A DNA stretch of 23,567 nucleotides from CAZULF01 sp964621215 (GCA_964621215.1 CAZULF010000025.1:1-23567); one strand, 5' to 3'; counted from the first letter of the stretch, positions 1-8,876 are shown. The notes: a model not told the origin generated them from the letters alone. Numbers and translations: made by a program.

Positions 1-370
1 ATAAACCACCAATACCAACCGTGGTATTGATCAATAAACGCCAAAAACTTTCAAACGCATCATTAGGAGCGCCTTGTAATACGTTGTTGACGGTCGTTGG
101 GATTTCATCCAAGTTCATAAAAAAGTTATTGACACCAGTGCGTACGGGTGATGGTGTAACAGCTTTATAACCTTGCGCAACGGGTTTTAATAAATAGCGA
201 TCAAATTGCTCGTTGAAAGCGAAGGTAGCCCGGTTAACGGTTTGCAAAGGGTCATTCGGGTCATACGGATGATGTGTAGTCGCGCAAGCAGTGATGCTTA
301 ACAGCCCCATCATGCCTAAAACGGCAGTAATAGGCTTTAGAAATAATGTTTCTACGAATTTCTTCACCAC
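1..370 (-). CDS. mlaA: MlaA (VacJ) outer-membrane lipoprotein, 3' end cut by window edge
   Basis: The minus strand reads from a GTG at 368-370 through a lipoprotein signal peptide ending in the lipobox ITAC (Cys encoded near position 285), then HHPYDPNDPLQTVNRATFAF, followed by FNEQFDRYLLKPVAQGY and VRTGVNNFFMNLDEIPTTVN. This N-terminal block is the recognisable MlaA signature. MlaA is the outer-membrane component of the Mla system that moves mislocalised phospholipids from the outer leaflet back towards the inner membrane, in partnership with a trimeric porin. The start is the GTG because AAAAGGA lies about 6 bases upstream and no in-frame ATG precedes the signal peptide; a second GTG follows immediately. 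About 123 codons are visible and the remainder lies beyond the left edge. It is divergent from the MFS gene. Family assignment is confident; the exact start is less so. Confidence 0.93.
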   Translation of the reverse strand, partial: MVKKFVETLFLKPITAVLGMMGLLSITACATTHHPYDPNDPLQTVNRATFAFNEQFDRYLLKPVAQGYKAVTPSPVRTGVNNFFMNLDEIPTTVNNVLQGAPNDAFESFWRLLINTTVGIGGL

Positions 371-388
371 GCAACATCCTTTTAAACG

Positions 389-394
389 TATAAT
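389..394 (+). promoter_or_regulatory. Candidate -10 box for the MFS gene
   Basis: A perfect TATAAT hexamer sits in the divergent mlaA/MFS spacer. No good -35 hexamer is visible at 16-18 bp. If used, transcription would start near 401, almost on the upstream ATG at 403 and about 80 nt before the ATG at 484. The opposite strand across the same bases offers CATTAT/TTATAC for mlaA, so the two promoters may overlap. Confidence 0.35.
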
Positions 395-483
395 GTGATA
401 GCATGAGCAGCTTTAATAATTCTATTAAATCAGGGGCATGTACGCACGTCAAGCAGTCTTTTATAAATGTGGATAATGCGATT

Positions 484-1755
484 ATGTATTTAACAAAATT
501 TGCTCGTGTTAGTTGGTATGGTTGGATTGTGTGGCTGGTAGCTTCACTATTTTATGGTATTGAATTTTTGCAACGGGTTTCACCCACTGTGATGGCCGAT
601 GCATTAATGCAATCCTTTAGCATGAATATCAGTACCTTCAGTTTTATCTCTTCATTGTATTTTTATGCCTATGCTTTAGCCCAAATTCCAGTGGGACTAT
701 TATTAGATAGATACGGAGCCAGATGGTTATTAGCGTTATCCTGCGCGGTTATTTCGTTAGGTAGTTTAATTTTTGCTATTGCGCATGTGGTCATCCTCTT
801 ATGTATCGGGCGAATTTTAATTGGTTTTGGTTCTGCTTTTGCCTTTATTGGGGTTTTAAAGTTAGCCTCGAGTTGGTTTCCAGAACATCGTTATCCATTG
901 ATGGTGGGATTAACGAATAGTCTTGGTGTGGCTGGTGCGATTTTTGGTACGGCGCCACTCGCTAGATTAGTTGAAACGACGGGTTGGCAGAATAGTATGG
1001 TGATTTTGTCAGTGGTCGGTTTTGTTATCAGTTTACTCATTTGGTTGACGGTGTTGGATCGCCCGGTATGTTTATTACATCCGCATCAACGTAAGTTGCG
1101 AGCCTTGCCTAACCACAGGGTTTTTACCGTATTAAAAGAAATTTGTTCGCATGCACAAAGTTGGATTACAGCTATATACGCTGGTTTAATGGTGTTACCT
1201 ATTATTGCCTTTGGCGAGTTATTTGCTGTGCCTTTTTTAACAAGACAATATCATTTTACACAGGTAATGGCCGCAGCCGTGAATTCAGCTATTTTTATTG
1301 GCATCGGTGTGGGTGGCCCAGTCAATGGTTGGGTAGCAGGACATTTCAAACAACCTAAAGAAGTAATGTTATTGGGTAATATCGGTGCGTTATTCAGCTT
1401 AACTTCGGTGGTTTATTGGCATTTCTCAAATAATCCCTACGTGATTGCTACATTATTATTTATTTTTGGATTTTGCACCAGCAGTATGCTGCTAGCTTTT
1501 GGATTGAATAAAAGGCATTTTCCACGTGATTATAGCGGTACGGTTGCCGCCTTCACCAACATGATGATTGTGGTGTTGGGCGCAATTGCGCAAGATGTTT
1601 TAGGCTTATTATTTGAAGCTGCCAAATCCGGTGTTGCCACGGCAAATGACGCCTTAGCTACGTATCATTACGCGTTTGTGGTATTTCCCATCGTCTCTAT
1701 TATCTGTTTGGTTTTATGGTGTTTTATTTGGAAACCAGAAAAAAAACACACGTAG
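484..1755 (+). CDS. MFS permease, Legionella/Coxiella RVSP-motif family
   Basis: A 423-residue, very hydrophobic protein with about 12 membrane segments. The first begins at GWIVWLVASLFYGIEF and is followed by LQRVSPTVMADALMQSF, a motif typical of a Legionellales/Francisella group of MFS transporters (the group that includes amino-acid permeases of the Pht type). The MFS loop 2-3 signature appears as GLLLDRYGARW, and further helices run to the C-terminal FVVFPIVSIICLVLWCF. The substrate cannot be inferred. Start choice: an upstream in-frame ATG at 403 adds 27 polar residues before TM1; the ATG at 484 gives the usual short N-terminus, but neither has a convincing Shine-Dalgarno. The stop codon TAG (1753-1755) lies inside palindromic repeat R1, so the last residues (KPEKKHT) may have been set by repeat insertion. 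Confidence 0.86.
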   Translation: MYLTKFARVSWYGWIVWLVASLFYGIEFLQRVSPTVMADALMQSFSMNISTFSFISSLYFYAYALAQIPVGLLLDRYGARWLLALSCAVISLGSLIFAIAHVVILLCIGRILIGFGSAFAFIGVLKLASSWFPEHRYPLMVGLTNSLGVAGAIFGTAPLARLVETTGWQNSMVILSVVGFVISLLIWLTVLDRPVCLLHPHQRKLRALPNHRVFTVLKEICSHAQSWITAIYAGLMVLPIIAFGELFAVPFLTRQYHFTQVMAAAVNSAIFIGIGVGGPVNGWVAGHFKQPKEVMLLGNIGALFSLTSVVYWHFSNNPYVIATLLFIFGFCTSSMLLAFGLNKRHFPRDYSGTVAAFTNMMIVVLGAIAQDVLGLLFEAAKSGVATANDALATYHYAFVVFPIVSIICLVLWCFIWKPEKKHT

Positions 1756-1830
1756 CCTGGATGCAGCGAAGCAGAATCCGGGTTTCTTTATTCGGAGATC
1801 CCGGATTCCGCTTCGCTGCATCCAGGCTAC
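1752..1830. repeat. R1 palindromic repeat, inverted pair
   Basis: Left arm 1752-1782 begins GTAGCCTGGATGCAGCGAAG; right arm 1800-1830 is its reverse complement and ends TCCAGGCTAC. The 31-nt arms differ at one base and enclose a 17-nt loop. R1 recurs as a single arm at 15492-15522 and 19907-19937. Related GTAGCC(T/C)GGATG...GGAATCCGGG palindromes are widespread REP-like elements in proteobacteria. The hairpin could act as a terminator or mRNA 3' stabiliser between the MFS gene and mip, although it has no T-tract. Confidence 0.92.
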
Positions 1831-1843
1831 AAAGGCTATTAAT

Positions 1844-1849
1844 TATAAT
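1844..1849 (+). promoter_or_regulatory. Candidate -10 box for mip
   Basis: TATAAT lies 14 bp after the R1 palindrome and about 90 nt before the mip start. The -35 position would fall inside the R1 right arm and does not match the consensus, so this is only a candidate. The leader would be about 80 nt. The mip ribosome binding site is the GGGGG run at 1926-1930, 8 nt before the ATG. Confidence 0.3.
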
Positions 1850-1938
1850 AACGGTATAGGCTTTTCTCCCAAAATAAGGCACAATAAGTTTTACTCTTAA
1901 GTTTATCTCTTTATTACTTATTTTTGGGGGCTTTTTAC

Positions 1939-2787
1939 ATGAAATTACGCGTATTAGTGCCAGTTATTGCTGGCTTAATAGGATCTCAAGCTGTGCTAGC
2001 CGCGACTCCAGCAGCGGCAGCTTCAACGACACCTGCTGCGGTTGCAGCACCTGCGGCAAAATCAAGCATGCCTGCGCCAACAACACTACAAGCTCAAATT
2101 AGCTACACTATTGGTGTTGATATGGGGCAAAATTTGAAAAGCCAGTCCATTACGGTAGATCCAGATATGCTGGCTCAAGGTATTAAGGACAGCACGGCTG
2201 GTGCTCCTTTATTAATGACCAAGGCACAAATGGATAGTGCATTAAAACAATTCCAACAACAATTAGTGTCGCAACAACAGCAGCAAATGAAGCAATTAGC
2301 GGTACAAAATGCGAAAGATGGCGCTGCATTTTTGGCAAAAAATAAAGCAGAAAAAGGCATCGTGACATTAGCTAATGGCCTACAGTATAAAGTTTTGCAG
2401 CCTGGCTCTGGTACATCACCCACTGCCAACGATACTGTGACAGTGGACTATGAAGGTGCATTTGTTAATGGCGATGTATTTTCTAGTACCTATAAACAAG
2501 GTCAACCTGTATCGTTCCAAGTAACACAAGTCATTCAAGGATGGCAGCAAGCCTTGAAAATGATGAAACCAGGCGCAGAATGGATGTTGTATATCCCTTC
2601 TGATCTGGCCTATGGCGCTCAGGGTGTGGGTGATTCAATCGGACCTAATTCCACCTTGGTTTTCAAGATTCATTTGATATCCGTTCAGCCACAACAGCCA
2701 GCGGCTCAAGCGGCTGATAACAAAACATCCGCTACCGGAAGTAATGTTGCCAGTGGTTCTGCTGCAGCTACAACACCGGCAAAATAA
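1939..2787 (+). CDS. mip: Mip-like FKBP-type peptidyl-prolyl isomerase
   Basis: A 282-aa exported protein. Residues 1-21 form a signal peptide (cleavage after VLA); 22-48 are an Ala/Pro/Thr/Ser linker; about 49-95 match the Mip N-terminal dimerisation domain (QISYTIGVDMGQNLKSQ); about 96-140 are a Gln-rich long helix; about 150-248 are the FKBP domain; the last 30 residues are an Ala/Ser/Thr-rich tail. Mip folds surface or periplasmic proteins and supports infection in Legionella. Conserved FKBP residues Tyr171 (VDYEG), Trp202 (QGWQ) and Tyr225 (SDLAYG) are present, but the usual catalytic Asp (VFDST in Legionella Mip, Asp142) is Ser182 here (VFSST); the 43-residue spacing from 182 to 225 equals that from Asp142 to Tyr185, so the alignment is ungapped. 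ATG 1939 is chosen over an upstream TTG because of the GGGGG ribosome site and the signal peptide. Confidence 0.95.
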   Translation: MKLRVLVPVIAGLIGSQAVLAATPAAAASTTPAAVAAPAAKSSMPAPTTLQAQISYTIGVDMGQNLKSQSITVDPDMLAQGIKDSTAGAPLLMTKAQMDSALKQFQQQLVSQQQQQMKQLAVQNAKDGAAFLAKNKAEKGIVTLANGLQYKVLQPGSGTSPTANDTVTVDYEGAFVNGDVFSSTYKQGQPVSFQVTQVIQGWQQALKMMKPGAEWMLYIPSDLAYGAQGVGDSIGPNSTLVFKIHLISVQPQQPAAQAADNKTSATGSNVASGSAAATTPAK

Positions 2788-2792
2788 AATGT

Positions 2793-2826
2793 AAGGGCAC
2801 CTTATTAGGGGTGCCCTTCTTGTTTG
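2793..2826 (+). terminator. Terminator after mip
   Basis: A 9-bp perfect stem, AAGGGCACC (2793-2801) with GGTGCCCTT (2810-2818), an 8-nt loop and a short T-rich tail (CTTGTTTG). It starts 5 nt after the mip stop and precedes ampG. Confidence 0.72.
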
Positions 2827-2850
2827 CCCTTTGATTCATTCAGGAGATCG

Positions 2851-4125
2851 ATGGTTTCTAGCTCTGCATCACTACAACATTTTATAAAAATATATCTAAA
2901 CCAGCGCCTTATTGCGGTGCTTTTACTTGGCTTCGCTTCTGGTTTACCTATCGCATTAACGACAACGGCACTACAAGCGTGGTATACCATTTCTGATGTA
3001 CGTATTGAAGTTATCGGCTTTTTAGGATTGTTAGGCCAGCCCTATGTTTATAAATTTATTTGGGCCCCTGTGCTAGATCGGTTTGTCATCCCCATCTTGG
3101 GCCGGCGTCGCGGCTGGATTTTATGTATGCAAATTGCTATTGTCGGCGTCATTTTTTTTATGTCGCTACAAAATCCGCGTTATAGTCCCTGGTTATTAGC
3201 CTCAACCGGTTTACTACTCGCCTTGTTTTCCGCAACTCAAGACATTGGCATTAATGCTTATTCAACGGAGGTATTACATCCCGAAGAACGTGGCCTAGGT
3301 GCTGCGTTTAGTATCAGTGGGTATCGTATCGCCATGCTAGTTTCCGGTTCTATTAGCTTAATTATGGCTGATCGTATTGGTTGGCAATTCACCTATCAAT
3401 GTATGGCTATTATCATGTTAATTGGGGTTGTTGGTACGCTATTTGCACCAGAACCTAAAGCACCTGCACATCATCCCAATAGTTTATTACATGCTATTAG
3501 TGAACCGCTGAAAGAATTTTTTTCACGCGATGCCGCTGTAGCTTTACTACTTTTGGTGATTTTATATAAATTGGGAGATGCGTTAGCCGTCACGTTGAGT
3601 ACCACATTTTTAATACGTGGTTTAGGTTTTTCACAAACCGACGTCGGTGTCGTTATGAAAGGCGTGGGTTTATTGGCCTCATTATTAGGCGTTTTTATTG
3701 GCGGTAGCTTGATGATGCGCATAGGGCTTTATGCATCATTATTATGGTTTGGTTTTTTACAAGCGGTATCCAATTTAACCTTTATGGCATTAGCCGTGGT
3801 AGGTAAAAATAAATTGTTTATGATCGGGGCTGTTTTTCTCGAGCAAGGATGTAGCGGTTTAGGTACAGCAGCGTTTTTTGCTTTTTTGATGAGCCTATGT
3901 GATAAACGCTATACGGCAACACAATTTGCCTTGTTATCCGCCTTGGCGGCTATCGGGCGCGTTTATGTAGGACCTGTCGCAGGTATTATGGTGAGTCATA
4001 TTGGTTGGGTTCAGTTTTATTGGTGGTCATTTGTAGTAGGATTGCCTGGTTTGGTATTATTATGGTTATTGCGTTCGCAAGTGACACTTGCTGCACAGAC
4101 GAATGGGGTACAAAATGCGGTATAA
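2851..4125 (+). CDS. ampG: AmpG family muropeptide permease
   Basis: A 424-aa inner-membrane MFS protein. Diagnostic AmpG stretches are GFASGLPIALTTTALQAWY (from residue 27), FLGLLGQPYVYKFIWAPVLDR and the GRRRGWI loop, followed by TQDIGINAYSTEVLHPEERG. AmpG imports GlcNAc-anhydroMurNAc peptides released during cell-wall turnover, feeding peptidoglycan recycling and, in some bacteria, beta-lactamase signalling. The ATG at 2851 is chosen because AGGAG lies at 2842-2846, 4 nt upstream; an earlier in-frame TTG at 2824 would start within the tail of the mip terminator. Its 3' end overlaps the next gene by 11 nt if that gene starts at 4115, so the two are probably translationally coupled. Legionella and relatives often have several AmpG copies, so substrate specificity may differ from the E. 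coli protein. Confidence 0.93.
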   Translation: MVSSSASLQHFIKIYLNQRLIAVLLLGFASGLPIALTTTALQAWYTISDVRIEVIGFLGLLGQPYVYKFIWAPVLDRFVIPILGRRRGWILCMQIAIVGVIFFMSLQNPRYSPWLLASTGLLLALFSATQDIGINAYSTEVLHPEERGLGAAFSISGYRIAMLVSGSISLIMADRIGWQFTYQCMAIIMLIGVVGTLFAPEPKAPAHHPNSLLHAISEPLKEFFSRDAAVALLLLVILYKLGDALAVTLSTTFLIRGLGFSQTDVGVVMKGVGLLASLLGVFIGGSLMMRIGLYASLLWFGFLQAVSNLTFMALAVVGKNKLFMIGAVFLEQGCSGLGTAAFFAFLMSLCDKRYTATQFALLSALAAIGRVYVGPVAGIMVSHIGWVQFYWWSFVVGLPGLVLLWLLRSQVTLAAQTNGVQNAV

Positions 4126-7100
4126 AAGCATGAAAATTTTCTTATGCGTAATGAGCTGCGCAGCCGCCATTTTATTGGCTAATCAGAGTTTCGCTAAAAC
4201 AACGCAGAGTGTTGAAAGCACTCTGATATCATCGACTCAAACGCAACAAACAACATTGCAATCCGCGCAGCAGCAATTACGTATATTACAACAAAAAAAT
4301 CAATTGACTCAACAACGATTAACACGTCTGCGTGCTCGTCAACAGCAACAGACCACCCTTAAACCGACAGACATTACTAAAGCCATGGTAGATCGGGCTA
4401 AGTTAGATGTTGCATTAGCCGAAGCTAATATTGATGGCGCAGGTATTTCATTATCGGAAGCGCAGCAAGCCAATGAAGCCACCATGATAAAAATAGCCAC
4501 ATTGGAAAAGCAATTACAAACAGCGACCTTAGCGGCAGGAAAAACTAATACAACAAAACAAGAAATTTCAGTGTTGCAAAGTGAATTAAATCATCAAAAA
4601 GAATTATTTAAATTACAGCAAAAGCAGTTGAATGAGTTAACAACCCTTCAGTTAACGGCTAAACAAACTAAAGATGTTTTACAAAACTATAAATATACTC
4701 TAGATCATTTATATCATTTGAATTTACAGCAAGAACAACAGAAAGCTCTGCAAAAAGAAGAGTTGCAGCTAGAGCAACAACAACAATTTTGGTTGACACG
4801 TTTATCGGTATTAAGCCAACAAGTTCAGAATTTAGAGAATTTGAATGCAAGCAAAGAAGACAAACAAAAATTAGAATTACAAATTTTACAAGCCCAAGAA
4901 CAAGGTAACTTGATGCATTTGCGTATAGTGTTATTACACTTAAAAGAGCAAATAGCCAATCTTGAGCAACAACAAACGACATCGGTAGTCTCGCTAAATA
5001 ACTTAATGACACGTATGGATGCTATTTTATTGGAGTGTGATAATTTAAATGCTTTAGTAAAACGTAAGCTGGATTTTCTGTCAGTGCGGGAAAATTTAGA
5101 ACAGAAAAGTTTTGAGCAAGGACTTTTATCCAAAGAAGCGTATAAACAAGATGTGTTGATTTTAACTGACTTGATTAATTTATATAAAAATCAAATTAAA
5201 GTAATCAATTCTGTTAGACAACAAACAACAAATTATCAGGTAAGTGTACAAAAGCAACTTAACCGTGCTTTAGCTCGTCGCCAAGGTTTGCCGGGTTTTA
5301 GTGTGAATGAATGGAAAACGTTTAGTCAACAACTGGTGAAAATGCCAATGCTGGCTACACAGACATTAATAGCACTAAAAGATCAGATTATACTCGCCTA
5401 TGATAAATTGAGTTTGAAATGGGTTATCGCCATCGCTTTGTTAGAAGTGCTATGGTTAAGTTTATGGTTGGTTTTACGTAAAGGCTTACGCAAATTATTA
5501 GTTACGTTAGAGAGAAAACGTAACGATATTGCTGATAACATGTTGTTTATTATTTTCACCTTATTGGAGCGTAATTTTGTCTGGGTATTTATCATCTTAG
5601 CATTACTGTTTTTACTGTTTCTGTTTGGTGTAACAACAAAATCGTTTGCACCATTAATGGCCGTGATTTTAGTTTGGTTTATATTCAAAATGGCGATCGA
5701 TTTAGCACGTATACTGCTGTTAGATACTCCGCCCGATGTATCTGGCCGTGATGTGAAATTATATATAGAATTAAAATATGGCTTGATTCTGGGTGGCGTA
5801 TTAACGATGTTAACCGTATTGGCACATGAATTGCCAATTGGATACCAAGTTACGGATTTCTTTAACCGCTTATTTATGTTGTTTATGCTTATTATCTCTA
5901 TTGTATTATTGCGAGGTTGGAAAGTAGTGCCGGCTTTAGTAGAAACCCATGTGGAATTAGCTCGGCCTTATTTAATGCGAGTGATTACGTTATTGAGTTT
6001 TCTTGTGCCATTAACGATTTTTTCTACCGCATTGATTGGGTTCTTTGGCTACGTTGATTTTGCTTGGTCAATTTCACGGTATGAAGGCTTATTTTTATTG
6101 GTATTATCCGGTTATATTCTTGTGCGAGGATTTTGGAACGATTTAATTGAATGGAGCTCAGAATTTTGTATTCGCCATTTGCATCACGGATGGTTGTGGT
6201 CACAAGAATTTTTAAAACCATTAAATAGCCTAGTGCAAGTTATTTTATTTTTAGGTATTTTTGCTGCTTTGTTTCATCTCTATGGTTTATCCTCACAATC
6301 GTATATTGTGGCGTTAATTAATAAAATTTTACACTTCAATTTGCTGCAAGTTAAAACTCAAGTGTTAACACCGTTAGCCTTAATTAAATTTATTTTTGCG
6401 GGTATTGTTATTTATTGGTTATCGCGCTGGAGTCGCGAGTTAGCTTTTCGGTGGTTGTTCGCAAAATCGCAAGATTTGGGGGTGAGAAATAGTTTAGCGG
6501 CATTTACTCAATATACGGTCGTAGTCATGGGCGTTATGATTGCGCTGCAAATTATTGGTATCGATTTAACCGGTATTTCTTATGTCTTTGGTGGTTTAGC
6601 ATTCGGTGCGGCATTTGGTTTGCGTGATCTTGTGAAGAATTATGCAAGTGGGTTGTTATTATTGATAGAACGGCCAGTGAGAGCGGGTGATTTAGTCTCT
6701 ATTGGAGATTACGAAGGCGAAGTATCACATATAGGCATGCGATCGATGACGGTGAAAACGTGGGATCATATGGAAGTGGTAGTGCCAAACTCAGAAACGT
6801 TTGACAAGCCATTTACTAATTGGACACGCTTAGATAGCATTTTACGAACAGTGATCAACCTTAAATTTTCGCGCACGGATGATCCGATTAAAATTAAAGC
6901 ATTAATCGAATCAGTTTTAAAAAGCAATGCTTATATTGTGAGTGATCCTGAACCACAAATTTATTTTATGGAAATGGATGATGCCTTAATGGCGTTTGAA
7001 GTACGCTATTTTATTAATTTACAACAAGGGAAAACACGTCCTGCTATACGATCAGAAGTATTATTTGCATTATTTGAATTGTTTAAACAACACAATATTA

Positions 7101-7159
7101 AGCCGCCACATCCACCTCAGGATGTTTATTTTTATCCAGCATCAGAGAGCCCAACATAA
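4115..7159 (+). CDS. Large MscK/MscM-type mechanosensitive channel (MscS superfamily)
   Basis: A 1014-aa protein. Residues 1 to about 27 are a signal peptide (ending NQSFA). About 28-420 are a Gln-rich periplasmic coiled-coil region like that of MscK/MscM, about 425-800 hold a run of membrane helices (for example near WVIAIALLEVLWLSLWLV), and the C-terminus has the MscS core: pore-lining TM3 GGLAFGAAFGLRDLVKNYASG from about residue 826, then the beta domain with IERPVRAGDLVSIGDYEGEV and VVPNSETFDKPFTNW. These channels release solutes during hypo-osmotic shock. Length is close to that of E. coli MscK (1120) and MscM (1107). Start: ATG 4115 has GGGG 6 nt upstream; 4103 and 4130 are alternatives and 4130 still keeps the signal peptide. 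It overlaps ampG upstream and, by one base (TAATG), the ABC ATPase downstream. I cannot tell which of the large MscS paralogues it is orthologous to. Confidence 0.92.
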   Translation: MRYKSMKIFLCVMSCAAAILLANQSFAKTTQSVESTLISSTQTQQTTLQSAQQQLRILQQKNQLTQQRLTRLRARQQQQTTLKPTDITKAMVDRAKLDVALAEANIDGAGISLSEAQQANEATMIKIATLEKQLQTATLAAGKTNTTKQEISVLQSELNHQKELFKLQQKQLNELTTLQLTAKQTKDVLQNYKYTLDHLYHLNLQQEQQKALQKEELQLEQQQQFWLTRLSVLSQQVQNLENLNASKEDKQKLELQILQAQEQGNLMHLRIVLLHLKEQIANLEQQQTTSVVSLNNLMTRMDAILLECDNLNALVKRKLDFLSVRENLEQKSFEQGLLSKEAYKQDVLILTDLINLYKNQIKVINSVRQQTTNYQVSVQKQLNRALARRQGLPGFSVNEWKTFSQQLVKMPMLATQTLIALKDQIILAYDKLSLKWVIAIALLEVLWLSLWLVLRKGLRKLLVTLERKRNDIADNMLFIIFTLLERNFVWVFIILALLFLLFLFGVTTKSFAPLMAVILVWFIFKMAIDLARILLLDTPPDVSGRDVKLYIELKYGLILGGVLTMLTVLAHELPIGYQVTDFFNRLFMLFMLIISIVLLRGWKVVPALVETHVELARPYLMRVITLLSFLVPLTIFSTALIGFFGYVDFAWSISRYEGLFLLVLSGYILVRGFWNDLIEWSSEFCIRHLHHGWLWSQEFLKPLNSLVQVILFLGIFAALFHLYGLSSQSYIVALINKILHFNLLQVKTQVLTPLALIKFIFAGIVIYWLSRWSRELAFRWLFAKSQDLGVRNSLAAFTQYTVVVMGVMIALQIIGIDLTGISYVFGGLAFGAAFGLRDLVKNYASGLLLLIERPVRAGDLVSIGDYEGEVSHIGMRSMTVKTWDHMEVVVPNSETFDKPFTNWTRLDSILRTVINLKFSRTDDPIKIKALIESVLKSNAYIVSDPEPQIYFMEMDDALMAFEVRYFINLQQGKTRPAIRSEVLFALFELFKQHNIKPPHPPQDVYFYPASESPT

Positions 7160-8076
7160 TGTATGCATTGGAAATTGATAGTGTTACAAAAATTTATAGT
7201 AACGGGGTAAAAGCACTTAATGGCATATCCTTTAATGTAACTGAAGGTGATTTTTTTGCATTACTAGGACCCAATGGTGCAGGGAAATCTACTACAATTG
7301 GTATTATTACTTCGTTAGTCAATAAAACTGATGGTACAGTACGCGTATTTGGCCATGATATTGATACTGATCTCGCCGCAGCAAAAAGTTGTATAGGTCT
7401 AGTGCCGCAAGAATTTAATTTTAATATTTTTGAAACAGTATTACAGATTATAGTGCAGCAAGCTGGGTATTATGGGATTCCAGCAAAAATAGCCAAAGAC
7501 CGTGCTAGTTTTTATCTCAAAAAAATGGGGTTATGGGAAAAACGTAATACGCCTGCGCGTGCATTGTCTGGTGGGATGAAACGACGACTGATGATTGTTC
7601 GGGCCTTGTTACATGAACCGAAATTATTGATTTTAGATGAACCAACAGCTGGAGTGGATATTGAATTAAGACGTAGCCTGTGGGAGTTTATGGTTGAATT
7701 AAATCAACAAGGCGTTACTATTATTTTAACGACACATTATCTTGAAGAGGCGGAAAGATTATGTCGCAATATTGCGATTATCGATCAAGGGAACATCATT
7801 GAAAATACAACGAAAAAAGAATTATTGCAGCAGTTAAATACAGAAACTTTTATTTTATATTTGCAAGAGCCGCTACTAACATCACCCAATCTCCCTGGTT
7901 TCTCTTGTCAACTCATTGATGAGACCACATTGGCGGTAGATATTTGCAGTTCACAACAAATTAACGAGTTATTTAATTTATTATCGCATCATCATATTGT
8001 CGTAACGAGTATGCGTAATAAAGCTAACCGCTTGGAAGAATTATTCCTGAAACTAACTACCAAGGTGCCTGAATGA
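7159..8076 (+). CDS. yadG: ABC transporter ATP-binding protein, YadG-like
   Basis: A 305-aa ABC ATPase with Walker A GPNGAGKST (residues 37-45), Q-loop Gln84 (VPQE), signature LSGGM (136-140), Walker B LLILDEP with catalytic Glu161, and H-loop His193 (TTHYLEEAE). About 80 C-terminal residues beyond the nucleotide domain match the CcmA/NatA-type exporter group. E. coli YadG is nearly the same length (308) and is likewise followed by its permease. The ATG overlaps the last base of the channel stop codon, and its own 3' end overlaps the permease start by 4 nt (ATGA). The exported substrate is unknown. All motifs are intact, so it should be active. Confidence 0.93.
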   Translation: MYALEIDSVTKIYSNGVKALNGISFNVTEGDFFALLGPNGAGKSTTIGIITSLVNKTDGTVRVFGHDIDTDLAAAKSCIGLVPQEFNFNIFETVLQIIVQQAGYYGIPAKIAKDRASFYLKKMGLWEKRNTPARALSGGMKRRLMIVRALLHEPKLLILDEPTAGVDIELRRSLWEFMVELNQQGVTIILTTHYLEEAERLCRNIAIIDQGNIIENTTKKELLQQLNTETFILYLQEPLLTSPNLPGFSCQLIDETTLAVDICSSQQINELFNLLSHHHIVVTSMRNKANRLEELFLKLTTKVPE

Positions 8077-8843
8077 ATAAAGTTAGCCTGATTGGGTTTT
8101 CTACCATTATTAAGAGAGAAATCAGTCGTTTTATGCGAATATGGTCGCAAACTTTATTACCTTCAGCTGTCACGATGACGTTGTATTTTGTGATTTTTGG
8201 CCATGTATTAGGTAATCGTGTAGGGCAGATGGATGGTGTAGATTACATGCAATATATTATGCCAGGATTGATCATGATGGCGATCATTACCAATGCCTAT
8301 GGCAATGTATCTAGTTCATTTTTTAGTTTGAAATTTCAACATAGTATCGATGAGTTAACTATCTCCCCATTACCGCATTATGTCATTTTACTAGGTTTTG
8401 TATTGGGCGGAGTTATTCGTGGAGTATTAGTGGGATTAATCGTTACGGGTATCGCACTATTTTTTACAAACATTCAGATCACACATTATTGGTTAATGTT
8501 GATGGTCGTATTACTCTCCGCCACATTATTTTCTTTGGCTGGATTTTTAAATGCATTATTTGCGAAAAAATTTGATGATATTTCCATTGTTCCTACATTC
8601 GTGCTAACCCCATTGACCTATTTAGGAGGAGTTTTTTATTCCGTTGATTTACTACCTACGATATGGAATAAGATATCGTTGTTAAATCCCATTTTATATA
8701 TGGTTAGCTCATTTCGTTACAGTTTATTAGGCGTTTCAGATATCAATATCACAGCGGCTTGCCTATTTATTGTGGCATGTGTTGTGATTTTATTTGCGCT
8801 GAATCTAAAGTTATTGGCAACTGGATTTGGGATTCGAACCTAG
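8073..8843 (+). CDS. yadH: ABC-2 type permease, YadH-like
   Basis: A 256-aa membrane protein, the same length as E. coli YadH, with about six membrane helices. Family-typical stretches are an N-terminal cytoplasmic helix with REISRFMRIWSQT, the YMQYIMPGLIMMAI segment, the SIDELTISPLP loop, GFVLGGVIRGVLVG, and PLTYLGGVFYSVDLLP ahead of the last helices. It should form the transmembrane partner of the ATPase immediately upstream, with which it overlaps by 4 nt. It ends 33 bp before the R3 palindrome that probably terminates the four-gene ampG-channel-yadG-yadH run. Confidence 0.93.
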   Translation: MNKVSLIGFSTIIKREISRFMRIWSQTLLPSAVTMTLYFVIFGHVLGNRVGQMDGVDYMQYIMPGLIMMAIITNAYGNVSSSFFSLKFQHSIDELTISPLPHYVILLGFVLGGVIRGVLVGLIVTGIALFFTNIQITHYWLMLMVVLLSATLFSLAGFLNALFAKKFDDISIVPTFVLTPLTYLGGVFYSVDLLPTIWNKISLLNPILYMVSSFRYSLLGVSDINITAACLFIVACVVILFALNLKLLATGFGIRT

Positions 8844-8876
8844 CTCTTTACCGGACAAAGAACTTGTTTCGAAAAA

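Noticed and set aside
1751..1900. Open frame continuing from the end of the MFS gene through R1
   Set aside because: It is a frame-shifted read through the palindrome and has no independent start signal or homology.
4668..5133. Minus-strand open frames of 114 and 102 aa inside the channel gene
   Set aside because: They are shadows of the Gln-rich coiled-coil coding sequence and have no ribosome site or recognisable motifs.
8828..8842. GGTTCGAATCCC on the minus strand at the end of yadH resembles a tRNA T-arm
   Set aside because: The flanking bases do not form a 5-bp T-stem, no anticodon arm or acceptor stem is present, and the bases are explained by the yadH C-terminal codons.
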